Assembly (NCBI GenBank): GCA_947095535.1
Contig: OX352774.1
Location: 28,660,496 to 28,724,495 of the forward strand
Length of the DNA: 64,000 bases
From: Poecilobothrus nobilitatus
Lineage: Eukaryota; Arthropoda; Insecta; Diptera; Dolichopodidae
Reading direction: 5' to 3'
The position numbers and the translations under genes were made by a program. Positions 9,245 to 22,090 of this stretch are shown piece by piece; the first letter of the stretch is position 1, and each line of letters opens with the position of its first letter. A model generated the notes under the pieces. That model had not been told where the DNA came from. It was given only the letters and a program-made list of their open reading frames with translations, and ran no database searches.

Positions 9245-11240
9245 GATATTAGATTTCGTTTAGAATTTCTTAATAATTAGTTTTGTTTTTTTATTTAAGT
9301 TTTAAAACTGGAAGGATATGATTTTTAGTTGTAATTGAAAAACTATTTTTGAATTAAAATTTTCTGTTATAAAACTATATTATATATATAGGTATTTAGT
9401 TTTGTTATAGTATCAATAAATAGCTTAAGACCCGGAAATAATTTTAATTAAATTGTAAACAAATCCCCGTTCTTAAAGCATCTATTAACAAACCTTGATT
9501 ATTTAAAAAAAAATAAAACAACTAGTTTTCAATTTAAAAAATAATATTACATTATTATATTGTGAGGAAATAGTTTTCTTATTAATTCGTAATCCATGCA
9601 TATGTCAAAAATCATTTATTTACAAAGAAAAAAAAAATTTAATTTCATATACTAATAGTTCATAAAATGACGGAATATAAATGTTAAGTTTTACAAGATA
9701 AAAATAAAATGATAAATAAAAAAAAAAATAAATAAAAAATAACATAAAATACATAATTTTTAAACATAAGTATCCGCCTCAACTCAACTTAACTCAATAT
9801 TTTTATTGTAAAACTAAACCACCTTCAGAGCTTTTCTCTTAATAATTTTTGTTTATTAGTTTTTTTTTCTTATTAATTTATTTTATTTTTTTTTAATTCT
9901 TAATAAATATAACAAGATAAATTATTTATAAAGAACAAAAAAATAAATATAAAAATAAAAATAATATCTAAAGAATGTTAGTAATTGAAGTTCCGTTATC
10001 GTTACCTCATTCTTTTAAAAAAAAAAAAAATTTAATAATCTAACATGTTACTACTACTACTATTACTACTTCTACATAGTACTATATACTACTACAACTT
10101 ATCACAAGTCACAACTGTTAACATTATAATGTTGCAAGTACATATATATACAAATCTATGGATAGTGAGTGAGTACTAAAATTAGCATTACTGTATCAGA
10201 TTTTAATACATATTACCTTACCATTTCAATCCAATCAAGAATTTCAAGTTGATTCTATATAACATATGTATGTATGTATGTTGTGTTATCTTAAAAAAAA
10301 AAAAAATCAGAGTCACTAAGTTAAAGTTTTTCATTCATTCCTTTCACACATTCCTCACGATTTTTTTATAATAAAAAAAAAAAATAAAAATAAAAAACCA
10401 AACAAAAAAATCGAATCAAAGTCTGTGATTGCAGTTCAGTGCAGTATTGGTTTGTTTGTTACTTCATTTCAATCAAACAGTGATTCTTTCTTAGGCATTT
10501 ATTGTGTATGTGTGTGGGTTGAATTAGAGTGCATATTGCATATCATATGTATATTAATTTTACCAAGCCTAATATTATATACTTATACTGTATAATATAT
10601 GGTGCTGTAATAATTACTTATATATGTATATAATACATAATAATGTATAAAAAGATTAAAAAATTCTTTGAGATGAAAAACAAAAAAAAAAACAAACAAA
10701 CAAATGATTAGTGTTAAGATAAAGTAAAGCTTGAAATAAACCCATATGGGTTGGTTTTATATACTGTACAACTTTTGTTTTTAGTCATGTTATTTTTGTT
10801 ATTTGGTTAGTTCAGTATAATTCTAACTATATTAAAGGCTGTACGAGTAAAATGCATTCTTTTTTTTTTATTAAATCATTATGTTTTAAATGAAACTTTT
10901 GTAATTACGTTTAAAGATCAATTGAGAGTAAAATAGAGAGAGGGAATCAACCTATAAAGATTTGGCTTTCTTAATAAATGTATCTGCATATAAGATGGAT
11001 TTCTTAATATTAAACTCATCTTTGTTTAAAGATTTCTTTAAATTTCATTTGTTTTCAGTAATTTTAATCTTATATTTAAGCTTAAGTTTTTTTAATTGTA
11101 TAGATTCTTTCTTATGAATACAAAGAAAAACTGATTAGTTCATATCAAAAAGAATTTTCCCAAATTTCAAGTTCTCAGTTCCTTTGGTTTAATGAACTGA
11201 TAAATTATATTTTATTTAACTTTGATTATGCTGATGAAGA
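9245..11240. other. AT-rich DNA with simple repeats, no gene called
   Basis: Contents are poly(A)/poly(T) runs, an (ACT)n-like microsatellite at 10050-10096 and a short GTAT repeat near 10266. The segment 10395-10510 has somewhat higher complexity and includes TTCAGTGCAG, which resembles an insect initiator. I see no open exon after it, so no promoter is called. Confidence 0.4.
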
Positions 11241-11242
11241 TG

Positions 11243-11905
11243 CAGGGTGAGCCAACTTAGTCTGACTGATTTTAAATGCTTATAATTTTTTTATTTTATT
11301 TTTTTTACAGATAATAAAGAATTTTTTAAAATTTTATAATGTCATCATACTCAGTGCAAGAATGTGTAAAAATTGTTTAATTTTATTATGTTTACGGACG
11401 ATAAATTTTATGAACAATCTCATTATGTGGCATGAAGCGCATTTTCATTTAAATGGATATGTCAATAAACAAAACTACCGAATTTGAGGTACAGATAATC
11501 TGAGAGCAGTGCACTGTTTGGTTGATAGAGTTGATAGAGTTATCGATCCATGTTTTTACGAAAACGAAACAGAGCATCCAGAAATCTGGGGCGGTTGGAA
11601 ATGTTGAAAAATTGTTTATGTCCGGTAGTTCTCAATAATCGTGACATATGGTTGCAGCTCACACCGCGAGAGAGACAATGATGATTTTGTGAGAACTTTT
11701 CGATGACCGAATTATTTCAAAACATGCTGATTTTGCATGATTTGACGACACCTCGCGTTTCCCTGATTTGACGACACCCTCGATTTGATTTTTTTTGGGG
11801 TTTCTTTAAGGAACGGGTTTACGTCAACAAACCACAAAACATTCAGGAATTAAAGCAAAATGTTCGCACAGAAATTGCGCAACAACAAAACAATTTTGTA
11901 TAATT
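11243..11905 (+). pseudogene. Degenerate Tc1/mariner (IS630-type) transposase
   Basis: From about 11410 the plus strand reads HEAHFHLNGYVNKQNYRI, matching the conserved DEAHFxLNGxVNKQN block around the second catalytic Asp. Further on come HTARETMMIL, FDDRIISKHADF, and after frameshifts a decayed PDLT..FFLWG block (the third acidic residue region). The end reads VYVNKPQNIQELKQNVRTEI. The catalytic Asp is replaced by His here, and several stops interrupt the frame, so the copy is inactive. CAGGGTGAGCCAACTTAG at 11243 may be the left terminal repeat, as CAGGGTG starts are common for this group. The N-terminal DNA-binding part is missing. Confidence 0.85.
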
Positions 11906-14620
11906 AAAACAAAATTTCATAATTATAATTTTTGTATTTTTTAATCAAAAATGTTAGTATTGTCTTATAATTGACAGGCTAAATTTTATCTTTATAACAT
12001 TTTAATATTTTGTTTTTCTTGTTATTTTTAATACCTAAACCTCATATGAATGTGTAAGAAATTGTAAATAACAAAAAATATATATATGATTTAAAAATTC
12101 CGATAGAAATATAAAAGAAAATAAAGCCAAACCTTTACCACATACCAATGAATTAAATCTGTTCAAAACTGCTCTATAAAATTTAAACAATATCGGATAC
12201 CACATACCATATATTTATGCTTTTCACATACAAAATGAATACATTTCAAATTACATAGATATACTCTTATGATTAAGAAGGAATTTTACTAATAAAACAA
12301 AAACAACAACAAACAAAAATTATAATAAAAGTTCCAGGTAAGCAACCAAATAATTATTTTTATAAATTATGTATATATGAGTAGATACAAATTATACGTA
12401 TGTAAAAGACTAATTTTTGTTATTTTCATACCTGTCTTAGCATTTCTATAATGCAATAGATAAAATAAATCTAACCTCGTGTATCTTTTTTTCCCATTAT
12501 TTTAAAGTTACTATTACTGTACAAAAGCGCCAGTTAAAATTCATTTTTATTTTTACCTGAATTAAATTAAAAATAAAACTGAATTTTATCTTAACGGTTG
12601 CTGGATACGAGCTAGTTTCTAAAGTTAAAGTTTCAGTTATGTTATAAAATAAATAACACAAAAATCATAGGCTTTGTATATTGTAAATAGTAGTATTAAA
12701 AAAGTTTATATTGTATGCACTATTTTAAGCATATGGGTTATGAACCGTGTGGGTTCGATCCCCGCACAGATTGTGAGTTTCAAGAAAAATTACTAAAAAA
12801 AAGATATGTACAATTTAGAAATCGTATTTTAACAAAATCTGTGATCAGAAATTTTATATATATAAAACGAATTTTACAGCAACCAGCAGAAAACCAGTAA
12901 CCTTTACAAACTTACTATACTTTGAATATTAAAATACACAAATTTTACAGAAATTTTGAGTTTTGTCTAAGCCAAACACTCTATTTAACATCAAATTTGT
13001 TGGAGCTTTCTTTAAAACATTCAAGGAATTAATAAAAAATGCGTAAAGCTTCCGAATATTAATAAAAATATTAGCTATTTCATTGTTCAAAGTTTATATT
13101 GTTCAATTTTCAAAAAATCTATAAAGTCAGGGTTTACATTGGATATAGTAACAACCATGACAGAGTGATCGAAGTTTAAATGGGTTAGTGAAAAAAGGCT
13201 ACACATATTAATTGTCATTTACTGTCTACAAGGAAATTCACGACAGTAGCGAGAATAGTAAAGCTGAATTTTTTCATACGCAGGTTTTTTGTGACATTGG
13301 TTTGACAGATCCGATACGAAAAAAATATCTTTCTTTTTTCTGTTGAGGAAAAAAGACAAATCACAATTAACACGTGGGTACTACCGATGATATCTTATAA
13401 ATTTATATGTTTTATAACAAAGTCAGTTTTATTTAAAAAAAAAAAAAAATCTTTTATAAATAAATAAATAAATAAATAAAAAAAGTAAAATTAAAAAAAA
13501 ATACTAAAATGCTCTTTGTATAACAATTAAATAGAACTGTCGACAAACGATTATTTTCTTCAGTATACATGACAGAAATCCCACTAAATGTAGCATAGAT
13601 AACCAAAAAACGATCAAGGAAATAAAAAGCCGTAGCGGAAAATAGCTAATTCACAAATGCAGGTTAATAAAGATAGAAGAACGAAGAATCAAAAATTTCG
13701 TCCCTATATACATTTTTAAAATCAAGTTTTTTTTTATACTGTCACAATTTTTTGTTCAGTGAAGCAATAAACAGTATAGATACAATGAAAAAATTATTTT
13801 GTGATTTGTCAAATTTTATTTTTACTTTTACATATGTCAACAATTAACAATTACCTTTGTCATAATACTAAGTATAATATCGTAAAAAAACCACTAGCTC
13901 TTCCAAATACAAACAAAGCTCACATGCAATCATAAAGAATAGGATGTCAGTTAGATTTAAATAGAAAATATTCAATTTTTATCAACAAATTGCAGATACA
14001 TTAAGTACATAAATAGTTTTTTTAAAAAAAGTTTTATTTTAAGCGCCTCATATAAATTTTACTATAGGTTCCACATAATTTTAATGGAAACTTTTCCAAT
14101 TCTCCGTCTTTTTCACTTACAAATTTACTATAGGTAATTTTTCTGTATTTGAGCTCGTATCAAAAATGTTTTCAGAAAAAAAATCTGAATATTCAGGTAA
14201 ATTTTTTATTTTTCCAATAACTTAAAAAGAAAAAAAAAACAGTTTTATTTTATTCAATTGGAAAATATCAACCTTTTGTGGGGTGGACAATTTATTAAAA
14301 TTAAAAACCGTTGTCGTCACATGATATTTTTCTCTTATACTCATATATTATTATACTATCAACAACAGTATCTATCGACATTAAAAAATTTTAAGTTAAT
14401 TTTTTAAAATATTCAATCCACAGATACTTGAAATAAGAACAAAATCAAAAAAAAAAAAAATAAAATAAATTTAAATAGTTGAACATAATTATTCTGCTTG
14501 TTATTATTATTTTAATATTTTCTAATAACTTTGGAGAAAAAAAAAAATAAATAAATAAATGCCCATATGTGGTAATGGACACATCATAAGCGGCTCCTAT
14601 TATGCACAATATATCATTTC

Positions 14621-14624
<4 letters not shown>
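11906..14624. other. AT-rich DNA, no gene seen apart from the SINE head
   Basis: No supported coding sequence. 13136-13400 and 13540-13700 have higher sequence complexity than their surroundings and may be old transposon pieces, but I could not match either to a known protein block or to another copy in the window. Confidence 0.35.
12695..12790 (+). repeat. Truncated tRNA-derived SINE head (family A-like)
   Basis: An exact B box GGTTCGATCCC at 12752-12762 lies in TTAAGCATATGGGTTATGAACCGTGT..CGCACAGATTGTGAGTTT. This parallels the family A head at 3300-3356 (AAGCACGTGACTTATTAACCGAG..TGCACAGGTAGCAAGTTT). The A box region is eroded. The open frame starting at 12715 runs across this RNA-type sequence and is not a gene. 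Confidence 0.6.

Positions 14625-14660
<36 letters not shown>
14625..14660. repeat. (AT)n microsatellite
   Basis: The tract is 36 bases of uninterrupted AT dinucleotide. Shorter TA tracts occur at 15221-15238, 45723-45738 and 52991-53007. Confidence 0.95.
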
Positions 14661-14663
<3 letters not shown>

Positions 14664-16069
14664 ATAAGTATATATAACTTATATTATAATATAATATTAT
14701 AGTTTATAAATGTACATATATGTATGAATGTGTATGTATGTATCGTGTATGTAAAATGCAATTAATATGCTGAATGAAGTAAATTACCTGAAGGTCGATT
14801 CGCGTTCTTTTCATGGACGTCTAGCTTTAAAGATATCGAAATGTTTTTAGTGATAGTCAGATAAATTTCTTGTTATTTTTTTTTTAGTTTTTTCTTTTTT
14901 TTTTGTTATTGTAATTTAATAATTATTTTTATTTTTAATGTTGTTGTTGTTTGTGTTGGTTTTTTTTTTTTCAATTTATTGAATATGAAACTTTGTAAAT
15001 TTTTTTATTTTATAATTTAATTGTTGTTTTTTTTTTTTTTTGTTGTGATAATGCATAAATTTTAAATAATTCTATATAAGATAAAATTTTTTTTTTTTTT
15101 ATAATTATTACTTGTATACTTTGTATGTATACGATATAATGTTTATTTTTGAAAATAGAACAATTGAAAATTTAAATAAGTATACAAAATATCTTATTAA
15201 ATATTATGTTATGCACTATGTATATATATATATATATATGTATATATACACATAATAAAATGATATGTATAGAAGTAACCTGAAATATTTTATCTTAATT
15301 TTTTATTTTATTTTTTGAATTTTCTTTATAATTATACTAAATGGGATGACACATATATATAGTAATGGCTAGAATGTCGATCGATCATTCTACGGAGGAG
15401 TAGTACATAGATCACAATTAAAATAAAAATAACAAGTTTTTTTTATCTATAATTTTCAACAAATTAATGGTAAATTTTGAATAAATACTAATTATATGTA
15501 TACAGAGGATTTCCTGCAGAAGAACCCTATCTTTTTTTAGGGCAGATAGGAAAGATAAATACCATAAAAAATGCTATGGTACTAGGTGGGAAGGGTGTCT
15601 ATTTTGTACCCTTTTCCATATATAGGATTTAAAAATTTTAGATGATTTTTGTTGATTTTAAAAACAACAAAATGAATTTTATAGAGTAAATAACAAGCTT
15701 TAATTTTTGTGTAGTTTATGATCTTCATATTCACAGAAATTACAAAATTATAGTTATGCAGATTTTTAAAGTATGTCTTATAAACCTAGAATAGAAACTT
15801 GATTTTCTTTCAAAACATATTTTCATATTTTGTGATATTTTTTATTAGCATATTTTACATAAAATTTGGATGAAAATCATTGAAATCAATTTCTACAATA
15901 AAATATATTAATAAATTTTCGAAATATATATTATGTACCCCTCTTCCAATCTTTGCTGCAACTGTTCCAATATATATACCTATGACTTATTAGCCTACAC
16001 TAAACTTTGAACAATTAGCCAGCAAAAAAAAAACCAATATAAAATTATATATAACTTTTAAAGTAAATA
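14661..16069. other. AT-rich DNA, poly(T)-rich; one weak exon candidate
   Basis: 14875-15110 is dominated by T runs. A short complex island at 14780-14850 holds a possible minus-strand first exon: ATG at 14814, nine codons, then a CAG|GTAATT donor. It is treated under findings. No other gene signal was seen. Confidence 0.35.
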
Positions 16070-16638
16070 CAGTCAAAGCTGGATAAGTGGAACCTCTAGG
16101 GGCAAGTAGTTTTATTCAACTCATAAAGGTAGTTCACATATGCAGTTTTTCGCTCAGTCAGGTTTTTTGTGTAAATTGTTCCAATTAAAGAGGTTTCTGG
16201 AAATTTGAAAGTTAAACCGTTTTGAAAGTTTAAAAAAATTTTTAATTTTTAAATACTTACAGCAAAAAAATTTTTTTTTTTACATTTTAGCTTACAACTA
16301 GCCAATTAACAAACTATTATATATTAATCCAAAATGTTTATACAAAAAAAAACACAAAAATAGCGGTTCTTTAACATAAATAATTTAAATTCAGCAAAAT
16401 AAAAAAAAATAAAAATTTTTGTAATGTAAAGAAGTTAAAAAAATTGTGCCATTAAAAGAGGTACGAATTATAAAGTTTCAGTTAGAGAGGTAAAAATTTT
16501 AAAATTAAGATCCAATTATAGAGGTCAAAAAATCTCAGTTATAGAGGTTTTTTATCACTAAAATGTAGTGACCAAGGTAAGAGTTCTTTTTATAGAGGAT
16601 TTCCACTTACCCAGGTTTCACTTAACCATGTTTGACTG
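16070..16638. mobile_element. pogo/Tigger-like MITE, complete with TA target duplications
   Basis: The ends are inverted repeats beginning CAGTCAAA. Over the first 26 bases the left end and the reverse complement of the right end agree at 22 positions, both including the phrase TAAGTG.AACCT. TA dinucleotides flank both ends (16068-16069 and 16639-16640), the target duplication expected of pogo-type elements. The interior has no transposase frame. Several near-copies of a short phrase such as AGTTATAGAGGT occur inside. It is therefore a 569 bp non-autonomous derivative moved by a pogo-type transposase encoded elsewhere. Confidence 0.9.
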
Positions 16639-16640
16639 TA

Positions 16641-17514
16641 TTTTATTTTTTTAAGGACTTTCTAACAAAATTTTAGTTTATATAAATTAAAAATATTTCA
16701 AAAATCCATGTTTTCTTCTAAAAAAGCATATATAAATTGGCTATAATTCAAAACAATCAAATAGAAAAACATTTTAAAATATAATCTTTGATTATAATCA
16801 AACTGCTCCGCAGCAATAAATAGTCAACAGTCAACACAGTTCTTAAAATTGTTTAAGAAAATGTAACAATGGAAAGTAAATATTAATTTTGATTTAAAAC
16901 GAAACAAATTCTTAATAAAAAATTTTAAAATTATATTCTAAATATGTAATTATTTTTTTAATTAATTTATATATAACTGATACATTAAAACCAGTTCATT
17001 AGCCATAATATAAGATTAAAATTAAAACTAGATTTTTCTTTTTTTAATTTCAAAATATAAGATCTTTAGGTTATATAAATATATTCCAATATATATACAT
17101 ATATGCCTAAAGCAAAAAAAAAAATTAACTGCAATTGTAATTAATTTTAAGTATAATATTAAAATAATAAATAAAGTAATAATAATTAATGAACCAATTC
17201 TATATTTTGTAATCCTATTAATATTAAAAATCTTCTAAACTGATATCGGCTTAATTCTATAGTATCGGCTTAATTTTATTTATTTTAAAAATTAAGTAGA
17301 AATGTAATTTTGATCTCTTTAATATTTAAAAATAGGACAATAAGCAAAACTAATGGTATTTAAAGGAACGCATATTATACTCAAATTATAATCTACAATC
17401 TATACATATATAACCTAAATTTGAACTAAAAATTTGGTTGCTGAAAATCAACTAGAGTAAAATGGGAAACAATATTATTTATAGAAATATCTACAATGCA
17501 AATAAAAACGAGGA
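16641..17514. other. AT-rich DNA, no gene seen
   Basis: No exon, tRNA box or repeated family was noticed. Confidence 0.5.
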
Positions 17515-19081
17515 AGAATACAGTTGACTTTGTCAACTCTTAGATACCCGTACGAACCGTTAGTATGTTCACAGCCTGTCACTCTGCTTACAATATTATT
17601 TTTTTAATATTTTAGTATTTTAAAATAATTTGGGTGAATTTTATAATTTCTAGAACTATGGGTTGTACATATATTCAAACTATATGTTTATATGTACATT
17701 CTTCAAAAGCAGATTCTAACCTTCCACATAACGATTATCAATCCAAAACTTTTTCAAATATTCTATAGTACCATTTAATACAAAGCGGTAAATGTATATT
17801 AAATTTACTAAGTACAAAACAGTAAATATAATTTTAAATATTATATTATATTATATTTAAATATTCCATTGACAGAATAATTTCTTATAAGTACAATAAA
17901 ATACATATGTGTATGTAAATACAGCGCTATATAATATACATCTATACTCTTATCATTCATTCACTAGTGACATATACGATATGTAAATAAACATGATATT
18001 ATATAAGTATGTATATATATCAATATCATATAAATAAAAATTCTTCAAGCAACCGTTATGTTGTTTATTTATTTGCATTTTTATGTACTACGCATTATAT
18101 CCTCAACAATTTCAAATTATCGAGTAAAACAAATGCAAAAAATTTGTTGAAGAAATTTGTTAGAAAATTTGAAAAAATCAAGTAACATTTTCGTCAATTA
18201 TAAAGTAACCCTATATTATTAAAAAAAGTTGTTAACAGAAATAAAAATATAATGTTGGAGCTTTAATTTTTGTGTATTACTTCAAAAAAATTTTAACAGG
18301 TGTTCAAGTTACAGGTGTTTAAAAATAGGAAATTTTCAGTTTTTGACCCCTTACAGCTCCTAAACGGGGGGTGATACAAAAAAAATTTCTGAAATGACTC
18401 ATACTAATTTTCAAAGATCTAACTTCTGTCAAAATTTCAAGTTCCCAACTTTAACCGTTTAGAAGATGGAAGGGTTAAAGAATTTTGCAAAATTTGAGTT
18501 TCGCATAACGGTAAATTAAGACACCGTATGCCAAAAATATATATTTATTGTATATATACTTTTAAAGCTAATAAAAGTAGTAATCGTTTGGCGTTTTCAA
18601 AATGAAGATATACCTTATAGAACTTGTGCTATAACAATTTAAATATAGAGCTTTTTTGAAACTTTGGGGAGCTGTAGCTCCGTAACGGGTGGGGCTACAA
18701 AAAAAAGTTATTAAAAATAAAATTATTATTTTTGTTACATCTATCAGTAGTTAAAATTTCATAGCTCTATTGCAAAAAAAATGTGGAGATCTAAAAGTTA
18801 GGTGTTCGAGAGCTACCCTAAGGCTTGGTCCAAACTCAACCAAAAAAAATAGGGAACCTACAAATTACTCCCAAAATATTTTGTGTAAATTTCAAGATTC
18901 TAGCTTTCTTAGTTTTTGAGTTAGCGTGCTGACGGACGGACGGACGGACATGGCTCAAAAGTCTTAGAATTTTTTTCTGATCCGATCCATACCTTTGAAG
19001 GTATATCTAGTTCGCTTATTTCGAGGTGTTACAAACGGAGGAGTAATTTTATTATACCCGATCCTATCGTACGGGTATAAT
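17515..19081 (+). mobile_element. 1.6 kb non-autonomous repeat family, copy 1
   Basis: The element begins AGAATACAGTTGACTTTGTC and TAGATACCCGTACGAACCG. It ends with tandem GACG units near 18930, GGTATATCTAGTTCGCTTAT and TATCGTACGGGTATAA. The start phrase GATACCCGTACGA is nearly the reverse complement of the end phrase TCGTACGGGTATA, giving short terminal inverted repeats. The last about 30 bases also fold as ATTATACCCG..CGGGTATAAT. Internally GGGGCTGTAGCTCC-type phrases recur twice. No transposase or reverse transcriptase frame is present. The open frame at 18995-19204 straddles the right end and is spurious. Similar terminal motifs are widespread in fly genomes; the superfamily is uncertain. 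Confidence 0.85.
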
Positions 19082-20880
19082 CAAAAGAAATGGAAATATT
19101 TTAATATTGGAGACACAAACAATAACATAAAACGCATTAGAAAATTCGAAAAAGAGTGTATTAGACTCTGTATTAATAAAAATAGAAAACCCGAAACCAA
19201 TTAGCTCCATTACTATATACTCAAACAAATATATCTATAAAAAAGCTAAAATTAATCGATGAATAACTTTATTATTAAGTTCATAAGGAAACACATAAAT
19301 AGAACGAAACAAACTGATGGCAATAGTTTGATAGCAGATATTTATTATTATCATAATGTACAATAAATAGAAAAGACATTGAAATCTGGCTTTATTGAAC
19401 CGGAATATTTCCTTTATTTAGGATATTATATAGGTTTTATATGAAATGAAGAATATACGTTCCAATATTATTCCACAATAATATACGGACTTATGACTGT
19501 AAACGAAATTCTGTATAATCCAATACAACCTTGGCATCTTTTAATATTAAATACCTATGACACAAAGTTTTTAATTTTTCTTTAAGACAATTTTTATTTT
19601 AACAAAAATATTGTAAAAATTTTGTTTTTTAAAAAGTTCTTTCCAAAAAATTAAACATAATGATGTTATTTGTAAATTAAACTAATATTTCACTGCTGTA
19701 TATTAGAATCATTTTTGTATTTTTTTTTTAGGTTAAATTAACCAAATGAAACAAATAGTATAATAAAAATTATAATAAATGACTCATTCCATTCACTTCA
19801 ATTGGCTCAATACAGAAACACTCCCGCAGCAGCTATATTCTTATACTCCAATATTCTTGTTCAACTTCTCAAGCTTAACATTTTTTTTTTTCTTTGAATG
19901 ACTTTTGATTCTTCCTTCATTCCAGTTCTTCTGAGATGGTACCTAAAATATTACCTAATTGAGAAGTTTTATTGAATTTTTCATTGAATCTCCTTGGTGA
20001 TAAGCACAAATAAGTTTTGATGCTATAAAAATACTACTTCGAACATTGTAAAATAAATTAAATTTAACTTTTGACACAAAACTCAAACTTTACCTCAATA
20101 CTTTTAACTCAATACTTGATAACTCAATTTTTTTTTAAATTAAACGATTAAATTTTAATTTAATTAAAAAATATGAGAACTTTTATCAATATATAATTAT
20201 AATTATAAGATATTTAAATTTAACGATAATTATTTAATAATAATAAAAAAAAAATTTAATTTAAAAAGTTTTTCAATAATAGAATTTTTTTTTTTTTTGT
20301 TTAAATACAAAGAACAATATTAAGTTACCTTGTAAATTAACTTACATACACACTCCATTAATTAAAATTTAATTGATTTTTTTTTTTTTTTTTATTATAC
20401 TTTTAAATCGAATAAAAAAAAAATTACATTTAAATGATTTTTCTTAATTTTCAATAATTTATTTCCGGATTAGCGGCAACACTTATTACTTAATTTTAAA
20501 TTAAAAGAAAAAAAAAAAGAGAACACAAAAACAATTGGAACGGATGAATAATAAAATGGTTACCGCCACTGAAGAAAATTAAAAGTTACATAGGTACCAT
20601 ACATACATTATGAAAATGGAAAATTATTCACTTAACAATGTTGCATTGAAATCTTTAAAAAAAAAATAAAAAAATAAAAATAATTGCACATTTTTATTCT
20701 TTGGGTGGTTTTAGTATGTATTTATAACCGTATTTTAAATTTAATTGATAGTCATGATGGGATCTTTTATTATTTATTTTTTTTTATTAATATCGATATC
20801 CTATACATTCTACAGGTATAGATATACATATATATATAATATAGATAAATTACCTTGAACTTGTTATTATCAAAATGTTC
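19082..20880. other. AT-rich DNA, no gene called
   Basis: T and A runs dominate 20100-20530. Complex islands lie at 19790-19960 and 20460-20590, but neither gives a convincing exon with splice sites and continuing frame. Confidence 0.4.
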
Positions 20881-20899
20881 ACTATATACAATTTATCAT

Positions 20900-21540
20900 T
20901 GGTACAATGAGCACTATAAAAACTATATACAACAAGGCAAAATGTAAACCAACGGTTTTTAAAAGCGCACATTTCTAAAAGATAATACAAACTGTTTAGA
21001 ATTGTGACTTGCAGCAAAGTTTGAAAATTTCATATAAGAAAAAATGTGAAAATTGAACTTTTTTTGAAATTTTGAGGGGCTGTAAATCTGGAACACTATA
21101 TAACTAAGAAAAACCGTTAATACACGTAAAAATATATTACTGGAGCTTTATTTTTTATGTCTTGCCGAAGAAAAATTTGCACAGGTGCCCAAGTTACAAG
21201 TGTCTAAAAATAGCATATTTTCAATTTTTGAACCTTAATAGATCTTAAACAGGGGGTGGTAAAAAAAAATACCTGTAGAATGGCGTTTTCAAATTGAAAA
21301 AATGTTAAGCGGAACATGAAATATACGCATTTAAAAATAGGGCTTTTCCAAAGTTTGAGGGGCTGTAGTTCTTTGATTAATGGGGCTACATGTAAAAGTT
21401 GTTCCACAAAATTAATTTTTTTATGAGACCTACCCATGGCTAAAATTTGTTTTCTCTATCTTTAACGCTGTAGAAATTTTGTAAACAGACGGCTGACGGA
21501 CAGACGGACGGACGGACAGAGTGAAACTAATAGGCAGATT
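20900..21540 (+). mobile_element. 1.6 kb repeat family, diverged internal copy
   Basis: The interior phrases appear in the same order as in the two longer copies: GGGGCTGTAAATC, CTGGAGCTTTATTTTT, ACAGGTGCCCAAGTTACAAG, AAACAGGGGGTGG, a second GGGGCTGTAG, and finally the GACGG tandem near 21495. Both terminal segments are missing and divergence is high, so this is an older, truncated insertion. A minus-strand open frame at 21204-21437 is a shadow of it. Confidence 0.75.
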
Positions 21541-22090
21541 TATTCAAAATTTTTTTGGAAATGTGCTAAAAATAAATATTAACGATGATTTTTTTTAATT
21601 TTCAATATACATGTATGTTGTATTCAATGGATGTTAAGGCAATTTTTAATTCAACAATTTCCAGTTCTAAATGACTGTTAGAGCAAAAATATATTTTAGA
21701 ATAATATAAATTTGTATAATATATATATATGTAATAACATAATAATAATATGTGTATGCATATATTTATGTAATTTTAAAGAGATCGAAATCATCATCAA
21801 ATCAATATACATAATATATCTTATAGGTATATGATTACTTTCTATTTATTCAAATCTATAATATTAAATTTATGTATACATGTTCACTAAAAAAGTACTT
21901 ATTATATTGCACTTTATATAGAATGATGTCTTTTTTAGATAATTGTAAATTACCATTTTTCTTTTTTTTTCCTTTTTTTTTTGAATACAGTGATACCAAT
22001 ATTAGAATACTAATAATTGGTTCAACTAAAAATACAACTAACTGTATTTTCAAAATTATTTTAAAGTTATTTGAGAAAAAAAGACGAGAA
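21541..22090. other. AT-rich DNA between repeat copies
   Basis: Low complexity, with open frames on both strands over the same bases (21856-22161), as expected by chance. No gene is supported. Confidence 0.5.

Noticed and set aside
10395..10510. Promoter with an initiator-like TTCAGTGCAG
   Set aside because: No TATA at the right distance and no downstream exon could be identified.
12715..12900. Open frame starting MHYFKHMGYEPCGFDP
   Set aside because: Its first half is the tRNA-like SINE head with a pol III B box, so the reading is accidental.
17515..19081. Helitron
   Set aside because: A right-end hairpin exists, but there is no CTRR terminus and the ends are inverted repeats, so the assignment does not fit.
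20541..20579. Short frame MNNKMVTATEEN
   Set aside because: Twelve codons in an AT-rich flank with no other sign of translation.
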